A DNA stretch of 21,563 bases from CAIMZW01 sp037130455. GTDB lineage: Bacteria > Actinomycetota > Actinomycetes > Nanopelagicales > Nanopelagicaceae. The stretch spans positions 1-21,563 of the forward strand of contig JBAXSZ010000030.1 in the NCBI GenBank assembly GCA_037130455.1. Reading direction: 5' to 3'. Under the pieces are notes generated by a model. That model was not told the origin of the DNA. It worked only from the letters and a program-made list of their open reading frames with translations, and ran no database searches. Positions within the stretch are counted from its first letter, which is position 1, and every line of letters starts with the position of its first letter. Below, one piece after another: positions 1-7,833 of this stretch. Made by a program: the position numbers and the translations under genes.

Positions 1-54
1 GGTGTGGGTGTGGGTGTGGGTGTGGGTGTGGGTGTGGGTGTGGGTGTGGGTGTG
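1..54. repeat. Hexanucleotide tandem repeat (GGTGTG)x9, coding for Thr-Pro
   Basis: Nine perfect copies of GGTGTG fill 1-54 and the array may continue to the left of the window. On the minus strand it reads ACACCC in the frame of the secreted protein starting at 257, giving alternating Thr and Pro. The unit length is a multiple of three, so gain or loss of copies changes linker length without shifting the frame. Confidence 0.95.
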
Positions 55-257
55 GTTATCAAAACTCCCTTACTCCACACTAATTTTTTGCCAATTTTAA
101 TACAAGTATAAGTTTTATTCAGAGAGATCACTTTTTGGCGAAAGACTTTGCAAGTGGCACCAGAAGATACTTTTTGGGCAGAAGTAGCGGGCACAGGTAT
201 TAGGGACAGAACCAGGACAATAAGCAAACCTTTTGCAAGACTTCTTTTGTTTCGCAT
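1..257 (-). CDS. Secreted protein with Thr-Pro repeat linker (C-terminus beyond window)
   Basis: Reading the minus strand from the ATG at 257 gives an open frame to the window edge. It starts MRNKRSLAKG, then a hydrophobic stretch LLIVLVLSLIPVP and a probable signal-peptidase site after ATSA (about residue 27). A short domain follows with Cys36 and Cys52 and the ending GKKLVWSKG, then a Thr-Pro dipeptide repeat from about residue 68 encoded by the hexamer repeat at 1-54. The codon just before the ATG is a stop, so no longer start exists in this frame. No Shine-Dalgarno is visible; a TATACT box lies at 287-282. The Cys-pair/GKKLVW domain matches residues 41-68 of the protein at 4877-6493, which supports this frame over the overlapping 86-residue frame at 115-375. 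Function is unknown. The protein is probably exported with an extended Pro-rich stalk, and the part after the repeat is not in the window. Confidence 0.75.
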   Translation of the reverse strand, partial: MRNKRSLAKGLLIVLVLSLIPVPATSAQKVSSGATCKVFRQKVISLNKTYTCIKIGKKLVWSKGVLITTPTPTPTPTPTPTPTPT

Positions 258-281
258 TTAAGGAGGGTACTCTAAATTTTA

Positions 282-287
282 AGTATA
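282..287 (-). promoter_or_regulatory. Candidate -10 box for the left-edge secreted gene
   Basis: TATACT on the minus strand, 24 bases upstream of the ATG at 257. No convincing -35 box is seen at 16-18 bases. The implied leader is short and has no Shine-Dalgarno. Confidence 0.35.
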
Positions 288-485
288 AAATGAACTGTGG
301 ACAGCATCCCCAATAATCACTTAACGAAGACAAGTGATTTTCGCGTTTATCCACAAAGTAATTGGAATAATTCATGCGAAATAAGAGTGAACAATAATTA
401 TTTTATAGTAACGGTTTGACACATATTGAGTATCTTTTTCATAGCGCGATATCCTAGCGATTGACATTTTATCCTAAGGTAAAAA

Positions 486-3400
486 ATGCAACCTTTACGT
501 ACGGACACTTCGATTGATGCAAGCGTTAGGGCATCAGTACAACAAGCACGGGAGCTGATTGAATCCTCCGAAAATTTGCGCACCCGCAACGAGAAAGCCA
601 ATCGAAAGCGCTTCGCCCGACTCTTCAAAGACCCACAGGCCATCGAAGTCACCATTACCCTAACTGACGAAGTGATGCGCATCCACTCTATGCGCGAAGC
701 AATCACGATTTTTGGTCACGCGGCAAAGAGAGCCACTATTAAGGGATTCGGGCCATTGAATGGATTGGGATTGAAGTTGAGTCGAATTCTCGCGGTTGGA
801 ATGCCTAGTGCCGTTATAGGACTTGTCCATCATCGAGTTCGGGCGCTCTCCAAAGAATTAATTCTTCCGGCCGAACAAGATCGTCTTTCTAAACACATAA
901 GAAAGCGCAAAGAAGAAGGAATCCTGCTAAATATCAACGTGCTCGGTGAAGCGGTTCTGGGCCAGCGAGAAGCTGACGAACGTTTCAATCGACTCATTGA
1001 AATGATTCACCGTCCAGAAGTTAATTACATTTCTGTAAAACTTTCGGCAGTAGTGGCTCAGATAATCACCATTGATCGCAAAGGTTCATTAGAGAGAGTC
1101 TGCGAGAAGCTACGAATTATTTATCGAGAATCCGATGCACATGAAACATTTATTAACCTTGATATGGAGGAATTTCGCGATTTGGCTTTAACAGTTGACG
1201 CATTCAAACTCGTGTTATCTGAGCCAAATTTTCTGCAAATACATGCTGGCATAGTCTTGCAGGCATATTTACCCGATTCACATTCATCTTTCGCAGACCT
1301 TGTCGATTTTGCCGTTCAGCGAAACAAAACAAAGGGCGGAACAATCAAAATTCGCTTAGTAAAAGGTGCCAACTTGGCAATGGAGAAGGCTGAGGGCGAA
1401 CTCCACGGGTATATTCCAGCTCCTTACAAATCAAAATCAGATGTAGATGCTAGCTATTCTCGTCTGATTGATGTAGCCCTTCGTCCGGAGCATGCGCACG
1501 CTGTCCGCATAGGCATTGCATCTCATAATCTCTTTCATCTGACCTGGGCTATCGAAGTGGCGCGTATCCGTAACGTTTTGGATCAATTAGATATTGAAAT
1601 GCTGGAAGGCATGGCAAATGCTGAAGCACTTGCGGTCACTCGTTCCGGTCATCATGTCCTTTTTTATACTCCGGTTACCAATAAAGATGACTTTGCATCA
1701 GCTGTTGCTTACCTTGTTCGTAGGTTAGATGAAAATACTTCAGACGAGAATTACCTAAAGGCAGCCTTTGAAATTGGAAGTAACCCAAAGAAATTTGCCG
1801 AACAGAAAGAACGCTTCGAAATGTCAGTGATAGAGCGCCATTCAATTTCAACGCTCTCCCGACGGCACCAACCCGACCCCATGAATTATTCATCCTTTCA
1901 TAATCAAGCATCAGGGGATCCAACAAATCCGAATTATGGCAAAGCAATCACCCTAGAAATTGCTCGTGTGAGATTAGATAACATGAAAATTCCCATAGTT
2001 ATTAAAGGCGATGAGATAAGCACGGAAGAATGCGAAACTGGAACTGATCCTGGAGATAACTCCCGAGTCTGGTATTCATATTGTGTGGCTGACGTGAATC
2101 TCATCAATAAAGCAATTGAAGTCTCTCGCGAGGGACTTTCGTCGTGGAGCATAAAGAGCGTGGCAGAGCGCAAAGAAATTCTTTTTAACGTTGCCAATGT
2201 GATGCAAACACAGCGTTCGCGAACCATCGCTGTTATGTCACGTGATTCCGGTAAGACTGTCTCTGAAGGTGACCCAGAAGTAAGCGAAGCTATCGATTTT
2301 TCTCGGTATTACGCAGATCGAGGTGTGGAGAATAGCGATTCATCTCCAATGGGTGTTGTACTAGTTGTACCACCTTGGAACTTCCCCTATGCAATCCCCG
2401 CGGGTGGGGTATGTGCCGCCCTGGCGGCTGGCAACACCGTGATATTAAAACCATCGCCCGAGACTGTCGCGACCTCTTGGCTATTGGCTCAACAACTATG
2501 GGCAGGTGGCGTGCCAAAAGATGCGCTTCAATTCCTGCCTACGCGCGATGACGAATCAGGTAAGTATTTGGTGACGCATGATGGAGTTGGCGCGCTCATC
2601 CTCACCGGTGCCTTTGAAACTGCACAAATGTTCGTTGACTGGAAGCCTGAACTTAATTTATTAGCGGAGACTAGTGGCAAGAACTCAATGATCATTTCCG
2701 CCTGCGCCGATATTGATGCTGCAGTTAAAGATTTAGTGCAATCAGCATTTGGCCACGCGGGACAAAAGTGCAGTGCTGCTTCCTTAGGAATCATTCTCCA
2801 AAGTATTTTCCAAGATCCTTCATTCATTCGCCAACTGGTTGATGATGTCTCCACTCTTAAAGTGTCTTCAGGATGGGACCTCAGTGCTTCAGTCGGGCCA
2901 CTCATTCGTAAACCAGAGGGTAATCTCCTTCGCGCTTTGACCATCCTTGATGAGGGTGAATCTTGGCTGGTGGAACCAAAACAACTTGATGACATGGGAC
3001 AGCTCTGGAGCCCTGGAGTGAAAGTAGGGATTAGGCCTGGTTCATGGAGCCATCGCAATGAGTGGTTTGGCCCGGTTCTTGGCCTAATGGTTGCGCCAGA
3101 CTTAAAGACCGCAATCCATTGGCAGAATGGCACAGAATTTGGATTAACGGCCGGGATCCATTCTCTAGATGCCGATGAATGCGCAATTTGGATGGATTCT
3201 GTAGAAGCAGGCAATCTCTACATAAATCGAGGAATTACTGGGGCAATAGTTCAGCGCCAACCTTTTGGTGGGTGGAAGCGTTCAAGTGTTGGAGCGAACG
3301 CTAAGGCGGGGGGACCCAATTACATTCATACGCTTCGCAATTGGAAGCCGCTGCAAGAGAAGCGCGCTGCGAAGTGGTCAGTTGATGAATGGTGGAAGAA

Positions 3401-3827
3401 AGTTGGCAGTCAAGCAACAGATGCCAGCGGTCTTACTGTAGAAAAGAATTACCTGCGTTATCGCAAACCCCTAGCTCCAATAATTGTGCGTATTGATGAT
3501 TCGACATCAAAAGAAGACCTATCTTTGATCAACCACATTGCACAAGTTACGGGAACCGAAATTCAGTGGTCCAAGGCAACAATTGAGAGTTTCGATGAAC
3601 TTATCGAGAGAGCTCAATATAAAGTTCGCTGGTTATCGAGCGAAAAAGCGCCCCGCGCAGAATTACTTGCTAAAGGCGTATCGCTTGACCCGCGTCCAGT
3701 TGCGCAACGTGGGGACATTGAAGCACCACGATGGTTATTAGAACAATCTGTTGCAATCACTTATCACCGCTACGGAAACACCAATGGTGGTCCAAAACCA
3801 GAATGTAACGGGCTCGTTAACTTTTAA
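486..3827 (+). CDS. putA: Bifunctional proline dehydrogenase / L-glutamate gamma-semialdehyde dehydrogenase
   Basis: This 1113-residue fusion oxidises proline to P5C with FAD, then P5C/glutamate semialdehyde to glutamate with NAD+, feeding proline carbon and nitrogen into central metabolism. The N-terminal half (about 85-400) is the proline dehydrogenase barrel, with RLVKGAN near 290, IASHNLFHL and EGMANAEAL near 373. The second half (about 490-935) is an aldehyde dehydrogenase: PWNFPYAIPAGG from about 629, nucleotide-binding Lys655 in ILKPSPE, general base Glu728 in LLAETSGKN and catalytic Cys762 in GQKCSA. A C-terminal region ending with an EQSVAITYHRYGNTNGG stretch follows. It lacks the N-terminal ribbon-helix-helix DNA-binding domain of the E. 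coli protein (about 1320 residues), so it should be an enzyme only. AAGG at 476-479 precedes the ATG. It stands alone, divergent from the left-edge gene and convergent with the dehydrogenase at 3874-4575. Confidence 0.95.
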   Translation: MQPLRTDTSIDASVRASVQQARELIESSENLRTRNEKANRKRFARLFKDPQAIEVTITLTDEVMRIHSMREAITIFGHAAKRATIKGFGPLNGLGLKLSRILAVGMPSAVIGLVHHRVRALSKELILPAEQDRLSKHIRKRKEEGILLNINVLGEAVLGQREADERFNRLIEMIHRPEVNYISVKLSAVVAQIITIDRKGSLERVCEKLRIIYRESDAHETFINLDMEEFRDLALTVDAFKLVLSEPNFLQIHAGIVLQAYLPDSHSSFADLVDFAVQRNKTKGGTIKIRLVKGANLAMEKAEGELHGYIPAPYKSKSDVDASYSRLIDVALRPEHAHAVRIGIASHNLFHLTWAIEVARIRNVLDQLDIEMLEGMANAEALAVTRSGHHVLFYTPVTNKDDFASAVAYLVRRLDENTSDENYLKAAFEIGSNPKKFAEQKERFEMSVIERHSISTLSRRHQPDPMNYSSFHNQASGDPTNPNYGKAITLEIARVRLDNMKIPIVIKGDEISTEECETGTDPGDNSRVWYSYCVADVNLINKAIEVSREGLSSWSIKSVAERKEILFNVANVMQTQRSRTIAVMSRDSGKTVSEGDPEVSEAIDFSRYYADRGVENSDSSPMGVVLVVPPWNFPYAIPAGGVCAALAAGNTVILKPSPETVATSWLLAQQLWAGGVPKDALQFLPTRDDESGKYLVTHDGVGALILTGAFETAQMFVDWKPELNLLAETSGKNSMIISACADIDAAVKDLVQSAFGHAGQKCSAASLGIILQSIFQDPSFIRQLVDDVSTLKVSSGWDLSASVGPLIRKPEGNLLRALTILDEGESWLVEPKQLDDMGQLWSPGVKVGIRPGSWSHRNEWFGPVLGLMVAPDLKTAIHWQNGTEFGLTAGIHSLDADECAIWMDSVEAGNLYINRGITGAIVQRQPFGGWKRSSVGANAKAGGPNYIHTLRNWKPLQEKRAAKWSVDEWWKKVGSQATDASGLTVEKNYLRYRKPLAPIIVRIDDSTSKEDLSLINHIAQVTGTEIQWSKATIESFDELIERAQYKVRWLSSEKAPRAELLAKGVSLDPRPVAQRGDIEAPRWLLEQSVAITYHRYGNTNGGPKPECNGLVNF

Positions 3828-3873
3828 TCACCGGGTCGGCGGTTCATAATTCTCACCCCGCGCAAATACTTTC

Positions 3874-4575
3874 TTACCAATCCACTACCTGTCGCTTTTC
3901 CCATAAGAGCCCAGTTTTATCTGACAATGGATCAAAGGTTCGGGTCGCAAGCCAAATAGCGGTGTCGGCTCCTTCTTCAACCGAGAGCGGCGCATCTGGC
4001 CCTCCCATATCTGTTCGCGTGTGGTTTGGACAAACAGCATCAACGAGAAATCCACGACGCCCCAACCCTGTTTCATGAGCAAGATTTCGAACCAGCGCGT
4101 TCACTCCGCTCTTGCTAATTCGGTATGGGGCAAGTCCACCTGTATTGCCCGGCCCGGACATGCGGCCAAGGCAAGCAGAAAAAATAACAACTCGACCAGT
4201 TCGTGACTCTGCCATAGGCGCTGCCAAAATATTGAGAGCGCAAAAAACAGAATCAAGATTAATTGACATCACTCTTCGCCACTCATCGGTTGTGGTCTTC
4301 AAAGTCTTGGACATTTTTGCGCTCATTACACCATGAGCAAGAATGAGAATTTCAGGTGTTCCAAAAGCTTGCAATAGTTCGATAAAACAGTCAGTAGTTG
4401 CCTCCAGGTCCTCAAAATCCACGGCCCTGAATTCGCAATCTAATTTTTCTGATGCGGCAGCTAAACGCTCCTTATCCTTAGCGATAATTACAACCTGGTG
4501 ACCCTGAACTTTCAAAGCGCGCGCCGTTTCAAAGCCCAAACCGCGAGAACCACCGGTAACAAAAACTAAAGCCAT
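3874..4575 (-). CDS. Short-chain dehydrogenase/reductase (SDR) family oxidoreductase
   Basis: This 233-residue classical-type SDR should be a cytoplasmic NAD(P)-dependent oxidoreductase; the substrate cannot be told. The Rossmann nucleotide loop TGGSRGLG is at residues 7-14, the usual NNAG is replaced by LAHG near 79-82, and Asn106 lies in SINLDS. The catalytic set is Ser133 (IFSACLG), Tyr151 and Lys155 (YRISK). Ser to Tyr is 18 residues, longer than the common 13; SDRs with an inserted Gly-rich loop before AYRISK show this. It ends at Trp233 without a C-terminal extension, so it is on the short side. The start ATG follows AAGGA (about ten bases upstream). Only 13 bases separate it from the end of the 56-residue membrane protein upstream, so the two are probably cotranscribed. 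It converges on putA with a 46-base gap and no clear terminator. Confidence 0.88.
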   Translation of the reverse strand: MALVFVTGGSRGLGFETARALKVQGHQVVIIAKDKERLAAASEKLDCEFRAVDFEDLEATTDCFIELLQAFGTPEILILAHGVMSAKMSKTLKTTTDEWRRVMSINLDSVFCALNILAAPMAESRTGRVVIFSACLGRMSGPGNTGGLAPYRISKSGVNALVRNLAHETGLGRRGFLVDAVCPNHTRTDMGGPDAPLSVEEGADTAIWLATRTFDPLSDKTGLLWEKRQVVDW

Positions 4576-4588
4576 GGCCAGGAATTCC

Positions 4589-4759
4589 TTACTTACGTTT
4601 TAATTCTCGAAGGGATTTCTTCAATTCTCGGCGCTCTTTTTTCTCCGCAGGATCTTTCCTTGAAGGAAATGCCCATTTAAGGATCAGGATGATTAGAGGT
4701 AGAACTAAAAATCCTCCAAAGCCTTGAAAGAAAAGGCCATTGTTTATTCCACCTAACAT
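4589..4759 (-). CDS. Small single-pass membrane protein, 56 aa
   Basis: The minus strand from ATG 4757-4759 to TAA 4589-4591 encodes MLGGINNGLFFQGFGG, one hydrophobic segment (about residues 15-31, FLVLPLIILILKWAF), then a highly charged tail rich in Lys, Arg and Glu (about 33-56). This is the layout of a small inner-membrane protein with a basic cytoplasmic tail. I do not recognise a family. The case for it being real is its position: it ends 13 bases before the SDR start, and its hydrophobic/charged division is not what a random frame gives. A TACAAT box lies 11 bases before the ATG with no Shine-Dalgarno, which would suit a leaderless or near-leaderless transcript carrying both genes. Confidence 0.65.
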   Translation of the reverse strand: MLGGINNGLFFQGFGGFLVLPLIILILKWAFPSRKDPAEKKERRELKKSLRELKRK

Positions 4760-4770
4760 GATTGAACTTT

Positions 4771-4776
4771 ATTGTA
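4771..4776 (-). promoter_or_regulatory. Candidate -10 box for the small membrane protein / SDR unit
   Basis: TACAAT on the minus strand, 5 of 6 matches to TATAAT, ending 11 bases before the ATG at 4759. That places transcription start within a few bases of the start codon. The -35 is weak. Confidence 0.4.
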
Positions 4777-4876
4777 AGTTCACATTTAGTACATTTCGAA
4801 AATCTTTCATGGATCAAGAAGAAAATTAAGGTGCCGAGTATCACATTTATGCGATAAATGCACTTAAAATGGCCAA

Positions 4877-6493
4877 ATGTCGAGACGTTGGATTTCTGCC
4901 AGTTCGGTACTCACTTTTGCAATGATTTTTCTTTTTGCTAATTCAATTAGCGGTGCAGTTGCCGCAAACTCTCCAGTTCCCAAAAAGGGCGCTGCCTGTA
5001 CCAAAGTGGGAATGAGAAAGGGCGATTCCAAGGGTTTTGAATACGAATGCCAAAAAGTTGGCAAGAAATTAGTTTGGTCAGCCGGACATAAAATTGAAGG
5101 AAACCAAAATGGGAATGGAAATGGGAGTGGGAATCAAGGAAACAACCAGACTTCGTTTGCACTAGGTGTACTTGGCGCAAATTGTAGTAAAAACGGCGTA
5201 GTGGCTTGGAACGGACAGATGACCGCTACGTGCAAAAATGGCAAGGTGTCCTACACGCTGGCCAGCGATGTTCCGCCCACTCCCGAAGGTGGTTATACAT
5301 CTCGACCTTCCTGGTATCCAACACTTAATCAAATGTTTGGGCAAGGTTCCACCGAGCCAACATGCGCACCCGCTTCGATAAAATTTACTCAACCGGTATT
5401 ACCTCTTGATCAATTGGCGCCGTCAGTTCCTTATGGGCTCACTGTTGGCGGACATGTAACACCAATTGATCATGCATACCTTGGGCTTAAGACTCTTTAT
5501 TTAACTGATGCTGATCGCGCAAACGCAGAGTACGTACCCATCACATCCCCTGCAGATGGAACCATCATTGAAGTTGGCAGCCTGGGATCACCAGATTCGC
5601 ACCGCGTTGTCATTAGTCACGGGTGCAATGTGTATAGCGTTTACATGGTCGTAAATCGAGTTAGTGGTGTACTTGCTTCAGTTGCTCAGGAAGTTGATTC
5701 CAAGGGTTATCTGCCGGTTCAGATAAAGATAAAGGCGGGCCAAGAATTCGGACGCCAGCGTGACAATATGCTGGATTTCAATGTGTTTAGCGGTGCAACT
5801 TGGTTATCCGGTTTTCAAAACGTTCAAAGTTACTTAAGCGCAGAAACATGGAAACCTTATACGGCAGACTTCCTTCCATTTTTTATTCCTAGCATTCGCT
5901 CCGTAATGGAAAACCAAATGCAGCGAACGAGCGCTCCCCGTTCGGGCAAAATTGATTATGACGTCGCTGGCATGGCCTCTGGAAATTGGTTTCTCGCAGG
6001 AACAAATGGGTACAGCGGAGTGCCAAACAGCTTATTTGCCTCTGCCACACAAATGATCAATGGTGGTCCTCCAGCAGGAAAAAAGGATGGTTCTTGGAGC
6101 CACCTTTCCATTGCCCCGCATCAAGTTGATCTCAACGCTTGGGTTTTCTCTACTGGCTGGTGGAAGGACTCCAGTGGTGATCCAATGCAAACTCTTCTTG
6201 TAGTTGACCCAGCCCAGCCCGCACCTGACAAACTAACAGCTGCCTCCGGGATGGTGGTGTATGCACTTTCTCAACTCAGCTTCGTAGATCCGCCTGGTAC
6301 CCCAGCACGTCAACAAGGTGGACGTGCACCCTTTCCGATCGGATACACACTTTCCCAAGAAGGGTATCGAATGGGCGTCGTTGCGCTACAGGTCAATTCT
6401 GATAAGTCGTTGAGCGTGGAAATCAACACCACAATGACTTCTCCGAAAGAATTTCTTGCCTTTACCGCCGCCAAGCGAACCTACATTCGATAA
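4877..6493 (+). CDS. Secreted protein with Cys-pair domain and degenerate M23-peptidase-like domain
   Basis: This is a 538-residue exported protein. A signal peptide covers about residues 1-30 (SSVLTFAMIFLFANSISGAVAA). A short domain with Cys41, Cys58 and GKKLVW (62-67) resembles that of the left-edge protein. An Asn/Gly-rich linker follows at about 75-91, then a second Cys pair. The central part carries GGHVTPIDHAYLG (His193, Asp198, His199), a beta-rich SPADGTIIEVG stretch and VVISHGCNVYSVY (His248). This is the outline of the M23/lysostaphin-type beta fold, whose hallmark zinc ligands are HxxxD and HxH. Here the first motif has one extra residue and the second HxH is not evident (SVYMVVN at that place), so peptidase activity is doubtful. 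The C-terminal 200 residues are unrecognised. The ATG at 4877 is preferred over the one at 4869, which is in another frame. It has no clear Shine-Dalgarno and appears monocistronic. Confidence 0.8.
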   Translation: MSRRWISASSVLTFAMIFLFANSISGAVAANSPVPKKGAACTKVGMRKGDSKGFEYECQKVGKKLVWSAGHKIEGNQNGNGNGSGNQGNNQTSFALGVLGANCSKNGVVAWNGQMTATCKNGKVSYTLASDVPPTPEGGYTSRPSWYPTLNQMFGQGSTEPTCAPASIKFTQPVLPLDQLAPSVPYGLTVGGHVTPIDHAYLGLKTLYLTDADRANAEYVPITSPADGTIIEVGSLGSPDSHRVVISHGCNVYSVYMVVNRVSGVLASVAQEVDSKGYLPVQIKIKAGQEFGRQRDNMLDFNVFSGATWLSGFQNVQSYLSAETWKPYTADFLPFFIPSIRSVMENQMQRTSAPRSGKIDYDVAGMASGNWFLAGTNGYSGVPNSLFASATQMINGGPPAGKKDGSWSHLSIAPHQVDLNAWVFSTGWWKDSSGDPMQTLLVVDPAQPAPDKLTAASGMVVYALSQLSFVDPPGTPARQQGGRAPFPIGYTLSQEGYRMGVVALQVNSDKSLSVEINTTMTSPKEFLAFTAAKRTYIR

Positions 6494-6551
6494 GAGATTT
6501 CAAACTCCGACTCATTAAAGATCGCTAGTAGCAAATGGCAACCTGGGGAAA

Positions 6552-6570
6552 TTTGTAAACTGTTTACAAA
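6552..6570. promoter_or_regulatory. Perfect palindromic operator upstream of the P450 gene
   Basis: TTTGTAAAC-T-GTTTACAAA: 9-base half sites with perfect dyad symmetry around one central base. It overlaps the putative -35 element of the P450 promoter, the position expected for a dimeric repressor. The cognate regulator is not obvious in this window. Confidence 0.7.
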
Positions 6571-6589
6571 AAAGTGCTCGCTCTATAAC
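6563..6589 (+). promoter_or_regulatory. Promoter of the P450-ferredoxin operon
   Basis: TTTACA (6563-6568, 5 of 6 to TTGACA, inside the palindrome) and TATAAC (6584-6589), spacer 15. The ATG at 6598 follows only eight bases after the -10 and has no Shine-Dalgarno, so the transcript is probably leaderless. Confidence 0.5.
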
Positions 6590-6597
6590 ATCCCTTC

Positions 6598-7833
6598 ATG
6601 GCGAATGAGTTTGACCTTGATACCGCGCTAAAAATCTATGCGAAAGGCGAGCTTTTCGATCCCTATCCGCTCTATGAAACTCTGCGTGTGAAAAAGGAAC
6701 CGTATTGGAGCGAAAACCTTGGCATGTGGTTGGTCCACGGTTTTACCGATGTTGAAGAAGGTTTGAGCGATCCACGGTTACAAAACGATCGAATTTTGGG
6801 CTACGAACGGTCCCTCACTCCAGAAAATCGAATCAAATTTAAAGCTCTGAATGAACACTTGTCGCATTGGCTGGGGTTTGAAGACCCGCCAGTACATACG
6901 AATTCCAGGGGGTATTTAAAGGAATATATCTCAGGGAAACTGGCGATTCGAATGAAACCGGTAATTCAGAAACAGATTCAAGAAATCTTGACTAAAGCCG
7001 ATTCACATTCAGAAATCGATTTGATTACCGACTTCGCATATCCGCTACCTTTAAAAATAATATGCGACTTGCTTGGGATTGAAAGTGGTCGCGAAGAGGA
7101 ATTCAAAGAATTGGCAGATGCAATTGGTGTCTACCCCGGAAATGTTGGACCGATTCTCAATGAAGTTGCACCAGCCGCGGCAGAGGCTTTAGTCAAAATG
7201 GAAGCCTTCTTTGATGACATGGTCGTAAAGCGATTAGCCGCGCCTAGGGATGACTTAGTCACCAGGTTGGCGCAATTATCAACAGAAGGATTGTTGAGTC
7301 ACCAAGAGATGGTTTCTCTATTGACTTTCGTATTTCTGGCGGGATTTGGAACCACCTTAAACTTAATAGCGAATGGAATGATGTTGTTGTTCACTCATCC
7401 AGAAGAGAAAGAAAAATTGATCGCTCATCCAGAGTTGATCGGTAGTGGAGTTGAAGAATTCCTTCGGTATGAAAGCCCGATTCAAATCGTGGCTCGCCTA
7501 GTCAGGGAAGATTTCGAATGGCACGGAAAACAACTCAAGGCCGGTGATTACGTTGGCCTCGTTGCGGGGGCGGCAAATCGGGATGAAACTATTTTCCCAG
7601 ATGCCAATCGCTTCGATATAGCCCGCGAACCAAATCGTCACATTGCCTTCGGTCGGGCAGCCCATTTCTGCCTAGGAGCGCCACTTGCGCGAGTTGAAGC
7701 TCAGATTGCCATCAGCGAGTTTTTCAAGAAATTTCCCAAAGCGGAAATGATTTCTCTGGTTCCCGATTGGTTGCCGATCATTAGTTTTCGGCATCTGGGA
7801 ACGTTAAAAGTGAAGTTAAATAATGAAAATTGA
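6598..7833 (+). CDS. Cytochrome P450
   Basis: This 411-residue soluble bacterial P450 (usual length about 400) should be a heme monooxygenase. The substrate is not predictable. The I-helix reads AGFGTT (248-253): the Thr is kept, but the acidic residue usual before it (AGxE/DTT) is Gly251. The K-helix ExxR is Glu287 to Arg290 (EFLR). The heme loop reads FGRAAHFCLGAPLAR with axial ligand Cys358; the second Gly of the FGxGxHxC consensus is Ala. The protein has no membrane anchor, as in soluble class I P450s. The start ATG follows the -10 box directly. The stop overlaps the ferredoxin start by 11 bases, which points to coupled translation and to that ferredoxin as its electron donor. A perfect palindrome in the promoter suggests ligand-responsive repression. 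No ferredoxin reductase is encoded nearby, so a shared one must serve. Confidence 0.93.
   Translation: MANEFDLDTALKIYAKGELFDPYPLYETLRVKKEPYWSENLGMWLVHGFTDVEEGLSDPRLQNDRILGYERSLTPENRIKFKALNEHLSHWLGFEDPPVHTNSRGYLKEYISGKLAIRMKPVIQKQIQEILTKADSHSEIDLITDFAYPLPLKIICDLLGIESGREEEFKELADAIGVYPGNVGPILNEVAPAAAEALVKMEAFFDDMVVKRLAAPRDDLVTRLAQLSTEGLLSHQEMVSLLTFVFLAGFGTTLNLIANGMMLLFTHPEEKEKLIAHPELIGSGVEEFLRYESPIQIVARLVREDFEWHGKQLKAGDYVGLVAGAANRDETIFPDANRFDIAREPNRHIAFGRAAHFCLGAPLARVEAQIAISEFFKKFPKAEMISLVPDWLPIISFRHLGTLKVKLNNEN

Noticed and set aside
1..54. Telomere-like or CRISPR-like repeat
   Set aside because: Perfect tandem hexamers without spacers, read in frame as Thr-Pro; no sign of array leader, cas genes or a replicon end. 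A contig break at the repeat remains possible.
115..375. An 86-residue minus-strand frame with many cysteines
   Set aside because: It overlaps the true secreted gene (start 257) in another frame; the latter has a signal peptide, the GKKLVW domain and continues into the Thr-Pro repeat. No Shine-Dalgarno or domain supports the 86-residue frame.
416..466. Two TTGACA hexamers (416-421 and 461-466) as putA promoters
   Set aside because: Neither has a reasonable -10 at 16-18 bases; the second is too close to the ATG for a normal promoter.
2528..3214. 228-residue minus-strand open frame inside putA
   Set aside because: Antisense to the conserved aldehyde dehydrogenase domain; Ser/Pro-rich translation with no recognisable motif. 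It is a shadow frame.
3538..3741. 67-residue plus-strand frame inside the putA C-terminal region
   Set aside because: Out-of-frame reading of conserved putA sequence, with no ribosome site.
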